A DNA stretch of 35,235 bases from Methylobacterium aquaticum (GCF_001043915.1 NZ_LABX01000181.1:1-35235), one strand, 5' to 3'; counted from the stretch's first letter, positions 21,746-30,101 are shown. Notes: generated by a model not told the origin, from the sequence alone. Translations and numbers: made by a program.

Positions 21746-23922
21746 CAGAACCGCACCGACAGGGTGCCGGTGAACCGCCGCGGCGCGCCCGGAAAGACCC
21801 GGAGCGCGCTCAGCGAACTCTCGTAATAGGTCGTGTCGAACACGTTCTCGACGTTCAGGCCGAAGCGAAAATTCTCCCACCGGTAATACGCCAGCGCATC
21901 GACCGCGATGTAGCCCGGGAGCCGGAAGCCGCTGCCGGCGGCGTCCCCTGCCCGCTCCCCGACGGCGCGCACGCCGCCGCCGATGCCGAAGCCCTTCCAG
22001 GGTCCGTCCTGCGCCTCGTGGACGGCGAGCAGGCTGCCCGAATGGCGCGGCACGTTGATGAGCGGCGCCCCGACCGGCAGCACGTTGTCCTTGGTGACGA
22101 CCGCGTCGGCAAAGACGTAGCCGGCCAGGATCTTGATCTCCGGGGTGATCTGGCCGGCGGCGGTGAACTCGAAGCCCTGGCTGCGCACCGCGCCGGCGGC
22201 AAGCGAGAAGCCGCTGTTGTTGGGATCGGGGGTCAGCACGTTCTGCCGCTCGACCCGGAAGGCGGCGCCGGTGAGGCTCAAGGCTCCACCGTAGAGATCG
22301 AGCTTGGTGCCCACCTCGTAGCCAAGGCCGGTCTCCGGCGCCAACGGCCCGCTCGCCGACGCCGCGAAGGCGTCGGGCCCGATATTGGGCCGGAAGCTGG
22401 TGCCGACATTGGCGTAGAGCGACAGCTCCGGCAGCGGCTGGTAGACGAGGCCGGCCCGGGGCGTCGCGGCGAAATAGGTTTGGTCGCTTTGGACGCCGGT
22501 GGTGCGCTCCCGGAACGATTGCTCGAAGAAGTCGAACCGCACGCCGACCAGCGCCTTCCATTCCGGGCTCAGGGCGATCTGGTCCTGGGCGTAGAGCGCC
22601 GTGTTGGTGACCTGCTCGAACCCGTTGGTCTGGAAGGCGAAGGGCGGCAGCGGCCGGCCATAGACCGGGGCGTAGATATCGAGGGAATAGGGGGTCTGGC
22701 GGAAGCGCGAGCGGATCTGCTGGTAGGTGCCGTCGGTGCTCTCGCGCTCGAAGCCCAGGAGCAGGGTGTGGCCGATCCCGGCGGTGTCGAAGCGCCCGAC
22801 CAGCTCGGCCTGGCCGAGGGCGACGTCAGCGCGGTAATTGCGCTCGTTGCGGTCGCGCAACGCCGTGCGGTTGTCGGCGGCGATGCCCCGCACCTCGACC
22901 GCCTCGCCGGAGAGCGAGTTGGAATTCAGATAGGTGGACAATCGCATCTGCCAGTTGGCATCGAAGCGGTGGTCGACCCGGATCTGCATCGAATCGTTGG
23001 ATTGCCGGATGCTTTGGCCCGGCTCGCCGAGGAAGCGCGAGATCGGCAGGAAGCCCAATTGCCCGTTGATCGCCACGACGCCGCGGTCGAACACCGTGCG
23101 GTTGCGCAGGAACTCGGTCTCGACGGTCACCGTCGTGTCGGGCGTGACCTGCCAGCTGATGACGGGGGCAACGAACAGGCGGTCGCCGTCGACGAAATCG
23201 CGAAAGCTGTTCTGGCGCCCGGCCGCGAGGTTGAAGCGGTAGAGAAGCGTGCCGTCCTGGTTGAGCGCGCCGCCGGAATCGACCGTGCCCCGGACCTGCT
23301 CGAACGAGCCCCACTGCCCGCCCATCTCGACGAAGCGCTCGCGCGTCGGCTGCTTGGTGACGATGTTGACGAGGCCGCCCGGATCGCTGCGCCCAAACAG
23401 GCCGCCACCGGGCCCCTTCAGCACCTCGATCCGCTCGACGTTCTGGGCGTCGGGCGGCGGCGGAAAACCGCGGTTGAGGGGAAAGCCGTTCTTGTACAAT
23501 TCCGAGGTGGTCACGCCCCGGATGGCGTAGCTGAAGATGGTCAGCCCGCCGAAATTGTTCTGCTGGGCGACGCCCGGTGTGTAGGTGAGGACACGGTCGA
23601 CCCGGGTGGCGGCGAGGTCGGTGATGACCTCGCGCGGCGCGACCGTGACGACCTGCGGCACGTCCCGCTGGGGCGTGTCGGTCTTGGTGCTGCTCACCGC
23701 CCGGTCGGCCCGGAAGCCCGCGGTCGGGCCGATCAAGCCGATCGCGCCGGCAGCCGCGGAGGAGAGCGCCGGCAGCACCGGCCCGGTGGGTCGGGGGCCC
23801 TCCACCACGACCTCGTCGAGGGCGATGGTCTCCTGCCCCTGCGCGGCATGGGCCGCGAGACTCAACCCCAGGGCGGTCGCCAGGACGGGCATCGGGCGGT
23901 GGCGCGGCGAACGGGTTCTCAC
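21745..23922 (-). CDS. TonB-dependent receptor, siderophore-receptor type, under a B12 riboswitch
   Basis: This 725-aa outer-membrane beta-barrel imports a scarce ligand using TonB energy. A signal peptide (RTRSPRHRPMPVLATALGLS to AAQGQ) is followed by a TonB box, ETIALDEVVV. The plug follows with PQVVTVAPREVI, YAIRGV, LYKNGFPLNRG, VERIEVLKGPGGGLFG and PGGLVNIVTKQPT. The barrel ends in Phe (FTGTLSVRF). The plug motifs match ferric-siderophore receptors (TIGR01783 style) rather than classic BtuB. GTG 23922 is chosen because it adds the positive signal N-region; ATG 23892 is the alternative. A cobalamin riboswitch lies about 130 bases upstream on the same strand, so expression should fall when cobalamin is plentiful. 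Confidence 0.9.
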   Translation of the reverse strand: MRTRSPRHRPMPVLATALGLSLAAHAAQGQETIALDEVVVEGPRPTGPVLPALSSAAAGAIGLIGPTAGFRADRAVSSTKTDTPQRDVPQVVTVAPREVITDLAATRVDRVLTYTPGVAQQNNFGGLTIFSYAIRGVTTSELYKNGFPLNRGFPPPPDAQNVERIEVLKGPGGGLFGRSDPGGLVNIVTKQPTRERFVEMGGQWGSFEQVRGTVDSGGALNQDGTLLYRFNLAAGRQNSFRDFVDGDRLFVAPVISWQVTPDTTVTVETEFLRNRTVFDRGVVAINGQLGFLPISRFLGEPGQSIRQSNDSMQIRVDHRFDANWQMRLSTYLNSNSLSGEAVEVRGIAADNRTALRDRNERNYRADVALGQAELVGRFDTAGIGHTLLLGFERESTDGTYQQIRSRFRQTPYSLDIYAPVYGRPLPPFAFQTNGFEQVTNTALYAQDQIALSPEWKALVGVRFDFFEQSFRERTTGVQSDQTYFAATPRAGLVYQPLPELSLYANVGTSFRPNIGPDAFAASASGPLAPETGLGYEVGTKLDLYGGALSLTGAAFRVERQNVLTPDPNNSGFSLAAGAVRSQGFEFTAAGQITPEIKILAGYVFADAVVTKDNVLPVGAPLINVPRHSGSLLAVHEAQDGPWKGFGIGGGVRAVGERAGDAAGSGFRLPGYIAVDALAYYRWENFRFGLNVENVFDTTYYESSLSALRVFPGAPRRFTGTLSVRF

Positions 23923-24054
23923 GAAAAACACTCGAGGTTGACGCGCGCTGCGATCCGGGCGAGCGGCAAGCCGTGCCCGCGCGGAAACGCGCAACACCAG
24001 GCCCGAGCGCTCCCCCGGGCCGCACCGCCCGCGGGACGTGACTGCGCCGGAAGG

Positions 24055-24240
24055 CGCATGCCAAGGCAGGTCTCCTGGCTCGCGGATCACCGGTCCCGCC
24101 TGGCCTTCCCGGTGCCAATGCACCAGTGGCCGCCGGCGGCGAAACCTCTCCGCTCACAGTTGCGGGGGCAGCCCCGGTCTTGCTCGAACGAGCGCACCGG
24201 GTTCCCTCTTCGCCCACGGACTCGACGCCCGGGGAACCTT
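24055..24240 (-). promoter_or_regulatory. Cobalamin (B12) riboswitch
   Basis: Read on the minus strand, the conserved core appears in the right order. These are GGGAACCCGGTGCG, CTGCCCCCGCAACTGTGAG (24172-24152 region), the B12 box GCCACTG (24130-24124), CCGGGAAGGC, and GCCAGGAGACCTGCC (the GGAGACCTGCC part at 24075-24065). This is the textbook AdoCbl-class layout. A 6-bp hairpin TGCGCC-TTCC-GGCGCA (24058-24043) follows directly without a T-run, so control may be at translation or through Rho. It lies upstream of the TonB receptor operon. Confidence 0.95.
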
Positions 24241-24355
24241 GGCGGCCACGACCTTGCCACGGTCTTTGCACCGCAGCAATCGATCAGAAACGCAGCGTAA
24301 TAACGTTGCGATCTCTGTGGCCGTGGCGCTACACCGTCCGGCGCTCGGTTCGAGA

Positions 24356-25303
24356 TCAGGGCGTGCCGGACTGCCGCAGGTACGCGGCCGTGGCCGGGTG
24401 GAGCCAGTCCGCCGGGATCGCTGCCGCGAGATCACGGGGATCGCTCGGGCGCTCGTGGGCCAGGCGCCGGGCGAGGGCCGGCCTTGCCGTGTCGATCGCC
24501 GCGACGAGGCGGGCGACGGCTGCCGGATCGAGGCCCGGCCGACCCAGGATGAAGCTCCACGATCCCACCGTCTCGATCGCCGCGTCCTGGCCCGGGAAGG
24601 TGCCGGGCGGGACGGTGATCCGCCGCAGGGACGGGCTCGCCGCCAGGATCGCCGGGATTGCCGTCGCGGAGGGGCCGAGGAAGCGAGCCCCGCCCGGCCC
24701 CTCCGCCATGGCCCGGAAGCCCGGCCAGCCGGTGCCGCCGCCGAAGAGCGCCGCGGCCCGCCCGTCGCGCACCATCGCGGGGCCGTCCCCGGCATGATCG
24801 AGGAGGAGCGGCCGGATGTCGTGCTCCGGATCGAGGCCCGCGCCGCGCAGGATGGTCCGGCCCATGGCGGTGAGGCCGGAACTCCGGGTGCCGAGGGCCA
24901 CCGGCTGGCCGCGCAGGTCGTCGATGCGGCGGACCGGGCTGTCGGCCGGCACCACGAACAGGCCGGGCGCCGCATAGACCGGCGCGACCACCGTCACGGC
25001 CGGCGGAATCCCCTGCCCGGCGAGCGCCGCGTAGGCGTACTCGCCCTGGACGAGGCCGAGATCGACCTGTCCGTCACGCAGGAGGACCAGGTTCTCGGTC
25101 GAGCCCTTGCTGGCGCGCAGCTCGAGGGTGAGATCCGGATCCACCTCCCGGATCGCCGCGGCCAGCGCCTCGCCATAGGCCGGGAAGCCGCCGCCCGGCG
25201 TCGCGGTGGCGAGGACGAGGCGCAGGGGCTCGGCGGCGTGAGCGGCCGGTTGGGCGGCGAGGAGGCCGATGCAGATCGCAGCGAGCAGCCCGTGTTTTCT
25301 CAT
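24356..25303 (-). CDS. TAXI-family solute-binding protein (TRAP-type), orphan
   Basis: This 315-aa periplasmic binding protein starts MRKHGLLAAICIGLLAAQPA with cleavage near AHA-AE. The fold is recognisable from LVLATATPGGGFPAYGEALA, LELRASKGSTENLVLLRDGQ, DLGLVQGEYAYAAL and VPADSPVRRIDDLRGQPVAL, typical of TAXI receptors of TRAP transporters (often glutamate or other dicarboxylates). No TRAP membrane subunits are adjacent, so it either serves a distant transporter or has another role. CAGGAC precedes the chosen ATG; an in-frame Met 13 codons upstream lacks a signal. It lies just before the riboswitch on the same strand. Confidence 0.8.
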   Translation of the reverse strand: MRKHGLLAAICIGLLAAQPAAHAAEPLRLVLATATPGGGFPAYGEALAAAIREVDPDLTLELRASKGSTENLVLLRDGQVDLGLVQGEYAYAALAGQGIPPAVTVVAPVYAAPGLFVVPADSPVRRIDDLRGQPVALGTRSSGLTAMGRTILRGAGLDPEHDIRPLLLDHAGDGPAMVRDGRAAALFGGGTGWPGFRAMAEGPGGARFLGPSATAIPAILAASPSLRRITVPPGTFPGQDAAIETVGSWSFILGRPGLDPAAVARLVAAIDTARPALARRLAHERPSDPRDLAAAIPADWLHPATAAYLRQSGTP

Positions 25304-25411
25304 TGTCCTGCCCCGCCTTCCCTCGACGCCGCCGCGCATCACGTCAGTCCGTTGCCGTCATGGCGGTGCCCGGATGACGTGGCGCGCGTGAAGAGGTTGC
25401 AGAGCGGCGTG

Positions 25412-26380
25412 TCAATTCGCCGGCACCGGCGACGCCACCGGAACGGGCGCCACGTCCGGCTGGAGCAGCGAGACGGTGATCGCCCGGGTGACGTGCTCGG
25501 CCATGCAGCGATAGCCGAGATCGGCGAGGCGGAACCCGGCACCCGCCTGCGCCGTGTCGCCACCCTTGAGGGCGCTGATCGCCCGGCCGGCGAGATAGCG
25601 CATCGCCTCGTAGCGCTGGACCAGCGGCACCTGCTCGCGCTCGGCGACTTTCTGGATCGCCTGCACGAACTGGCGGTAGTAATCGTCCTTGGCGAGGCTC
25701 GCGGTGTATTGGGGATCGACCAGCACCACGTCGATGCCATGCGACTTGATCCAGGCCACCGTCTCGGCCAGGGACTGCGAAAAATCCTCGATGTCGACGC
25801 GGGCGAGGGCGTCGTTGCCGCCGACCTGCCAGACCACGAGGTCAGGCTCGATCTCCGCCACTTGGTTGCGCAGGCGCTCCGCCGCCCCGAAGGCGATCTC
25901 GCCGGAGACGCCGCGGCTCTCCACCGTCACGTCGATGTCGGGCAGGGACCGGGTCAGGGCATCCTCGAGCCGCACCGGATAGGTGGCGGCGGTGCCGAGG
26001 CCGCCGGAATTGGAGCCGATCGTCAGGACCTGGACGGCCCGGTGCTCGCGCAGGGCCTTCTTGACCGCCTTGAGCTTGGCCAGGGTGTAGAGCTTGGAGC
26101 CCGGCACCCGGCATTCGGGAGAGAGGCTGGGATCGGGTGCATCCGGGCTCGGCGCGGTGGCCTGCAGCGCCGGGATCTCGGCATGAGCGGGCTGGGGCTG
26201 GGCCGATTGGGAAAGGGTCGGCTGCTGCGAAGGAGCCGGTGGAGCCGGCGCCGGCTGGACCTGCCCGGGCTGGGGCGTCGTCGACTGGGCCTGAACGGCG
26301 AAGCCGAGGCAGCAGCCCAGCGCGAGGCTCACGCCGCCGAGGAGGGACGGGGAGAGCGAGAGCGCCATTCGACGAACCAT
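25412..26380 (-). CDS. Periplasmic SGNH/GDSL-type hydrolase paired with OpgC
   Basis: This 322-aa protein has a signal-like start (ALSLSPSLLGGVSLALGCCL), a Pro/Gln-rich stretch of about 70 residues, and an SGNH domain. Block I is VLTIGSNSGGLG, and block III is WQVGGNDAL with Gly/Asn. The usual C-terminal Asp-x-x-His is not clear: the region reads GFRLADLGYRCMAEH, with Arg where His is often found and another His seven residues after Tyr. The start lies inside the end of the OpgC gene (52-base overlap), and no separate ribosome site is visible, implying coupling. Starts at 26368 or 26410 are possible. It probably acts on an acyl group added by the OpgC partner. Confidence 0.7.
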   Translation of the reverse strand: MVRRMALSLSPSLLGGVSLALGCCLGFAVQAQSTTPQPGQVQPAPAPPAPSQQPTLSQSAQPQPAHAEIPALQATAPSPDAPDPSLSPECRVPGSKLYTLAKLKAVKKALREHRAVQVLTIGSNSGGLGTAATYPVRLEDALTRSLPDIDVTVESRGVSGEIAFGAAERLRNQVAEIEPDLVVWQVGGNDALARVDIEDFSQSLAETVAWIKSHGIDVVLVDPQYTASLAKDDYYRQFVQAIQKVAEREQVPLVQRYEAMRYLAGRAISALKGGDTAQAGAGFRLADLGYRCMAEHVTRAITVSLLQPDVAPVPVASPVPAN

Positions 26381-27426
26381 GCCGTGAAGGAGAGAGAGGC
26401 TAACCCGCATCCTACGACAAAGACGTCGGTCGCGAAACCTCCCCCGGTCCAGAAACGAATCAGTTGTGCACCGAGGCTGGCGACCGAGCCGACCGAGAAC
26501 ACCGCCAGCGAGTTGCGCCCGAGGCCGGCGAGCTGGCGGGTGAGCCAGCGCGCCCGCGGCTGCACCAGGCCGAAGACCGTCTGGAAGGCGAGGAGCACGC
26601 CGAGGAAGTGGATCAGCCGGGCCGGCGACAGGTAGGATTTGTCGAAGATGAACAGCAGCCGCGGCTCCGGCACCGCCAGGGGGTCGGGGCGCAGGTTGAA
26701 CCAGGACAGGACCGCGCCGACGATCACGATGGCGATCCCGAGCGGCATCAGCCGGCGGCGCCAGGCCAGGAAGCGCTCCGAGCTGCGCCGCCACTCATGC
26801 GCCGCGAAGCCGAGCACCAGCAGCAATTGCCAGCAGAGCGGATTGAAGAACCAGTGTCCCTCCACCGGCCAGCTCGGGATGTTGATCGCGAAGACCAGGC
26901 TGACGGCGTAGAGCAGGACGGAGATTCCGATCGCGAGGCCGAGATGGATCCGCGACAGCAGCACGAAGACGGGGGCGAGGCCGAGCAGCACGACGTAGAG
27001 TGGCAGGATGTTGAAGAAGCCGAGCTGGTGCAGCAGCGTCACCCAGCCGACGGTCGCCTGGATCGGGTCGCTGAAGACCGGCCCGGCATTGTGCCATTCC
27101 ACCAGCAGCGGGTTGTCGAGCGCGAGGGCAGCGCCGGCCAGCATCGCGAGGGCCATGGCGGTGATGACGAGCTGCGCCCGGTACACCTCGACCATGCGCG
27201 AGAGCAGCCGCAGCACCGTGCGCGGGGCCGGCTCCGGCACCCCGTCGCGCCCGCGGGTGGCGATGCCGATCGACCAGCCGGCCAGGAACACGAACAGCTC
27301 GGCCGCGTCCGAGATCCCGTACTGCGAATAGGTGTAGTTCTGGAAGACGTTGCCCGGGATGTGGTTGATGAAGATCGTGATGAGGGCGATGCCGCGCCAG
27401 AAATCGACCGCATTCGGTTCACGCAT
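26329..27426 (-). CDS. opgC: OpgC-domain membrane acyltransferase
   Basis: This 365-aa membrane protein has about ten spans and belongs to the OpgC family, which transfers succinyl groups to osmoregulated periplasmic glucans. Signature parts are NAVDFWRGIALITIFINHIP, NYTYSQYGISDAAELFVFLAG, WFFNPLCWQLLLVLGF, and LIHFLGVLLAFQTVFGL. AGAGGGA precedes the ATG (MREPNAVDF). No opgG or opgH is in the window. The next gene on the strand is a periplasmic SGNH protein whose start overlaps this gene's end. Substrate (glucan or exopolysaccharide) is inferred from the family. Confidence 0.85.
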   Translation of the reverse strand: MREPNAVDFWRGIALITIFINHIPGNVFQNYTYSQYGISDAAELFVFLAGWSIGIATRGRDGVPEPAPRTVLRLLSRMVEVYRAQLVITAMALAMLAGAALALDNPLLVEWHNAGPVFSDPIQATVGWVTLLHQLGFFNILPLYVVLLGLAPVFVLLSRIHLGLAIGISVLLYAVSLVFAINIPSWPVEGHWFFNPLCWQLLLVLGFAAHEWRRSSERFLAWRRRLMPLGIAIVIVGAVLSWFNLRPDPLAVPEPRLLFIFDKSYLSPARLIHFLGVLLAFQTVFGLVQPRARWLTRQLAGLGRNSLAVFSVGSVASLGAQLIRFWTGGGFATDVFVVGCGLASLSFTAWFVEWRSRSPRPSSAA

Positions 27427-27559
27427 GCTGCTCGTGGTCCCTCTTGCAGGCCCGCGGGCGCCCCGACCCGGGGCAGCCCCGCCATCGATGAAGTTCCGCA
27501 CAGGGCAGGGCCGCCGAGCGGCCAACCCGGCAGGATCGTCCGGGGATCGCCCTGCCCTC

Positions 27560-27597
27560 AGCAGACTTGCATTGGCAGGCCAACGCTTCGCCCGCTT
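27560..27597 (+). repeat. 38-bp companion module, copy 2
   Basis: It matches 15386-15423 at 34 of 38 positions and directly precedes copy 3 of the 105-bp repeat, sharing its first T. At the first locus the same module is attached to the same end of the 105-bp repeat but in opposite relative orientation. Confidence 0.75.
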
Positions 27598-27701
27598 AGA
27601 GCGCTTCACGGTTGCGTTGCCATCGCGACGCGCTCTAGCTCTTTGATTTTGCCGCATTTTCTACGACGAACCAGTGTCCAGGTCGTCGAAAAAATGCTCT
27701 A
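27597..27701 (+). repeat. 105-bp TA-flanked dispersed repeat, copy 3
   Basis: It begins TAGAGCGCTTCACG and ends AAAAAATGCTCTA, with TA at both ends. It is similar along its length to copy 2. Its last three bases (27699-27701) are, on the minus strand, the TAG stop of the lipoprotein gene. Confidence 0.88.
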
Positions 27702-28064
27702 TTTCACGATCCGGTCGAGGCGGTTGTTGATGAAGAAATACAGCTCCTTGGCGCCGGGCTCGGTGTAGAGCACCTGCACCTCGCGCTGGCCGCGGCCGCT
27801 CTCGCCGACCAGCACGTCGGTCGGCGGCTTGCCCTTGAGCCTCACCAGCTCGCACTCGCCGAGGCCGGGCGCGATCTCGGTCGCCGTCGCCGGGACCGCG
27901 CCGGTGCAGGTGCCGTCCTGCGCCAGGACCGGCCCCCAGTTCGGCGGCGAGGGGGCGGCTTTGGGCGGGCTTGCGAGGTTCACCGGCGGGGCGGCGCGGT
28001 CGGTGCTGCTGCACCCGGCCAGCGCCACACTCACCAGGGCGATTCCGATCACCGTCCGCCGCAT
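27699..28064 (-). CDS. Small lipoprotein downstream of an S10 peptidase
   Basis: This 121-aa protein has the start MRRTVIGIALVSVALAGCSS, with lipobox LAGC at Cys18. The mature part is Pro/Ala-rich, then APGLGECELVRLKGKPP, REVQVLYTEPGAKELYFFINNRL and DRIVK. This resembles small outer-membrane lipoproteins with a SmpA/Bam-type two-strand motif, but I cannot place it with certainty. It starts 13 bases after the S10 gene stop, so the two are co-transcribed. The stop is the TAG at the end of a dispersed repeat. Confidence 0.75.
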   Translation of the reverse strand: MRRTVIGIALVSVALAGCSSTDRAAPPVNLASPPKAAPSPPNWGPVLAQDGTCTGAVPATATEIAPGLGECELVRLKGKPPTDVLVGESGRGQREVQVLYTEPGAKELYFFINNRLDRIVK

Positions 28065-28077
28065 CGTGCCCCGCCCG

Positions 28078-29640
28078 TCATCGTCCTTCGCCGCCGCGCC
28101 GCCGCGCCGCCAGGGCCGTCTCGTAGAGGCGGAGCGCATCCCCGCGCAAGGCCGCCCGCGAGCCTTTGCGGAAATAGAACATGTGGCCACCGGGATAGAC
28201 CGAAAGGGAGAGGCGATCGCCGCTGCCGTAGGACGGCATCTGGTCGAGGATCAGCTTCGAGGCGAAATAGGGCGTGACGAGGTCGGTGTAGCCGTGGGCG
28301 ACGAGCACCCGCAGGTCGCCGTCGAGGGAGAGGATCTGGCGCAGGTCGCTCACCACCTCCGGGGCAGAGCGGCCGCCGCCCCAGTTCCAGCCGAGGTTGA
28401 CCGCGTTGTTGAGCAGCTCGTAGCGCAGGTTCGGCACCCGCCAGTTCAGGGTGCGGGCGGTGAGATCGATGGCGGCGCTGGTGAGCGGCGCCAGCATGGC
28501 GGTGAGGATCGGATCGGCGAAGCGCCCCTGCGCCGCGCTGGGATCGGGGTCCCAGCCGGTGATGCCGGTGTCGTAGGCGCTCGCCACGCGCCGCGACTCG
28601 CGGTCGGCGTCGCGCTGGTAGCTGGCGCCGGAGACCCGGCCGGCCTGGCGGCGCACCAGGGCGGGATCGAGCCCGGTGAGCGCCGCGACCCGCTCGGTCA
28701 TCCGGTCGATGGCGGCATTGTCGGCGGGTCCACGCAGGAGGTCCGCGAGATAGGGCCCGGTGGCATAGGTCTCGGCGGCCTGCATGCGGGCGGGATCCGG
28801 GGTCTCGCCGCGGCGCTCCAGGCCGGCGGCGGCGAGCGAGGGCAGCCGCGTCACCGCACCGAGGGGATTGTGCCGCGGCGACTGGAGAGAGCCGAAATCC
28901 AGCACCGGCGAGAGCAGCACCAGGCCCGAGAGCCCGACGCCGACATCGTCCTGGAGCTTGCGGGCGATGAGCGGGCCGCGGAACCCGCCATAGCTCTCGC
29001 CGAGGAAGAATTTCGGAGAGGTCAGCCGGTCGTTGGTGCGCAGCCAGCGGGCGATGGCCGCCGACAGGATCGCGGCGTCGCTCTCGACCCCGTAATAGCG
29101 CTTCGCGTCCTCGCCGGCGGCGCGGCTGTAGCCGGTGCCGACCGGATCGATGAAGACGAGGTCGGTGAAATCGAGCCAGGTCTCGTCGTTCGGGACCGTC
29201 ACCGGCGCTGCCGATGGGCTGATGCTGGTGCCCTCGAAGGGCAGGCGCCAGGGCCCGACCGCCACGAGGTTGAGATAGGCCGAGGCCGCACCCGGCCCGC
29301 CATTGACCGCGAAGGTGACCGGCCGGGTCCGGGCCTCCCGGTCCGGCAGGGTGAAGGCCGTGAAGGCGATCTCGGCCTGGAGCTTGCCGGCTTCGTCGAC
29401 CAGCGGCAGGCTGCCGGCCACGGCCGTGAAGCTCACGGTCCGGCCGTCGGAGAGGGTGAGGCTGTGCTGCGTCGTCGCGTCGGCGGGCAGGCGCCGGCCC
29501 TCGGGCTGGCGGGTCTCCTGACGGCTCTCCTGGCGGGTCTCCTGACGCGCCTCCGGCCGGGCGGGTTGAGCGGCGAGGGGCGCGGGCGCCAGCAACAGGG
29601 CCGCCGCGACGGCGAGGATCCGGGTCGTGAAACGGGTCAT
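28078..29640 (-). CDS. Exported S10-family serine carboxypeptidase-like protein
   Basis: This 520-aa alpha/beta-hydrolase has a signal peptide (ILAVAAALLLAPAPLAAQ) followed by a short Arg/Gln/Glu repeat (ETRQESRQETRQ), then the S10 fold. The oxyanion motif NGGPG is at 113-117. The nucleophile is Ser216 in FLGESYGG, the Asp is in HGYTDLVTPY and the His in YPGGHMFYF, so the catalytic triad is complete. The family cleaves C-terminal residues from peptides at acid pH. Periplasmic location is inferred from the signal. GAGGAGA precedes the ATG. It is the first gene of a pair with the lipoprotein. Confidence 0.88.
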   Translation of the reverse strand: MTRFTTRILAVAAALLLAPAPLAAQPARPEARQETRQESRQETRQPEGRRLPADATTQHSLTLSDGRTVSFTAVAGSLPLVDEAGKLQAEIAFTAFTLPDREARTRPVTFAVNGGPGAASAYLNLVAVGPWRLPFEGTSISPSAAPVTVPNDETWLDFTDLVFIDPVGTGYSRAAGEDAKRYYGVESDAAILSAAIARWLRTNDRLTSPKFFLGESYGGFRGPLIARKLQDDVGVGLSGLVLLSPVLDFGSLQSPRHNPLGAVTRLPSLAAAGLERRGETPDPARMQAAETYATGPYLADLLRGPADNAAIDRMTERVAALTGLDPALVRRQAGRVSGASYQRDADRESRRVASAYDTGITGWDPDPSAAQGRFADPILTAMLAPLTSAAIDLTARTLNWRVPNLRYELLNNAVNLGWNWGGGRSAPEVVSDLRQILSLDGDLRVLVAHGYTDLVTPYFASKLILDQMPSYGSGDRLSLSVYPGGHMFYFRKGSRAALRGDALRLYETALAARRRGGEGR

Positions 29641-30101
29641 GACGTCTCCTCGGGGTCGAGGCCCTTGTCGCTTATCCGTGGATCTCCGCTCCCTCTCCTC
29701 GGAAAGATCAGGCGCAGGCTCCCTCTCCCCGCCTGCGGCAGGGCCGTCCGGGAACAAGTTAGGGGAGATTGCTCGCCCAGCCACACCGGAGGCGATCCGG
29801 GCGTTGTCCGGTTGCCGCGATGCGGCCATCCGGTCGGGACAGCGCCCCGGCGATACCCGCTTCGCCCACCGGCCGGAAGGCGCGATCGGCATCGGCTCGC
29901 CCAGGGCTCGACGAGGAATCCGGTCACGACGGCGGGTGGAGCGCCATCGCCCGAGCTGGGAGCGGTGTTCGTCGTCCGGCCCGACACCATCAGGCAGAGC
30001 GTGCGCCGGCAATGCGTGGCGTCGATGATCGCCGTCCCGCTGCCGCGCCCGCCGCCGCCACTGTCCCCGGTTCCGCCCGGTTCCGACCTGCGCTGGCTCC
30101 C
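29641..30101. other. Intergenic region, no gene seen
   Basis: These 461 bases separate the S10 and hpd genes, both on the minus strand. C/G-run palindromes of the kind seen near dksA occur at 29690-29770 (CCCTCTCC..GGGGAG). The part 29770-30101 has open frames in several phases but none with recognisable protein sequence. It should contain the S10 promoter and the hpd transcript end. Confidence 0.45.

Noticed and set aside
21403..26635. Very long plus-strand open frames opposite the TonB receptor, TAXI and SGNH genes
   Set aside because: They run through the riboswitch and across several real minus-strand genes and show no protein family features.
29770..30028. Minus- and plus-strand open frames between the S10 and hpd genes
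   Set aside because: No recognisable protein sequence, no ribosome site, and three phases are equally open.
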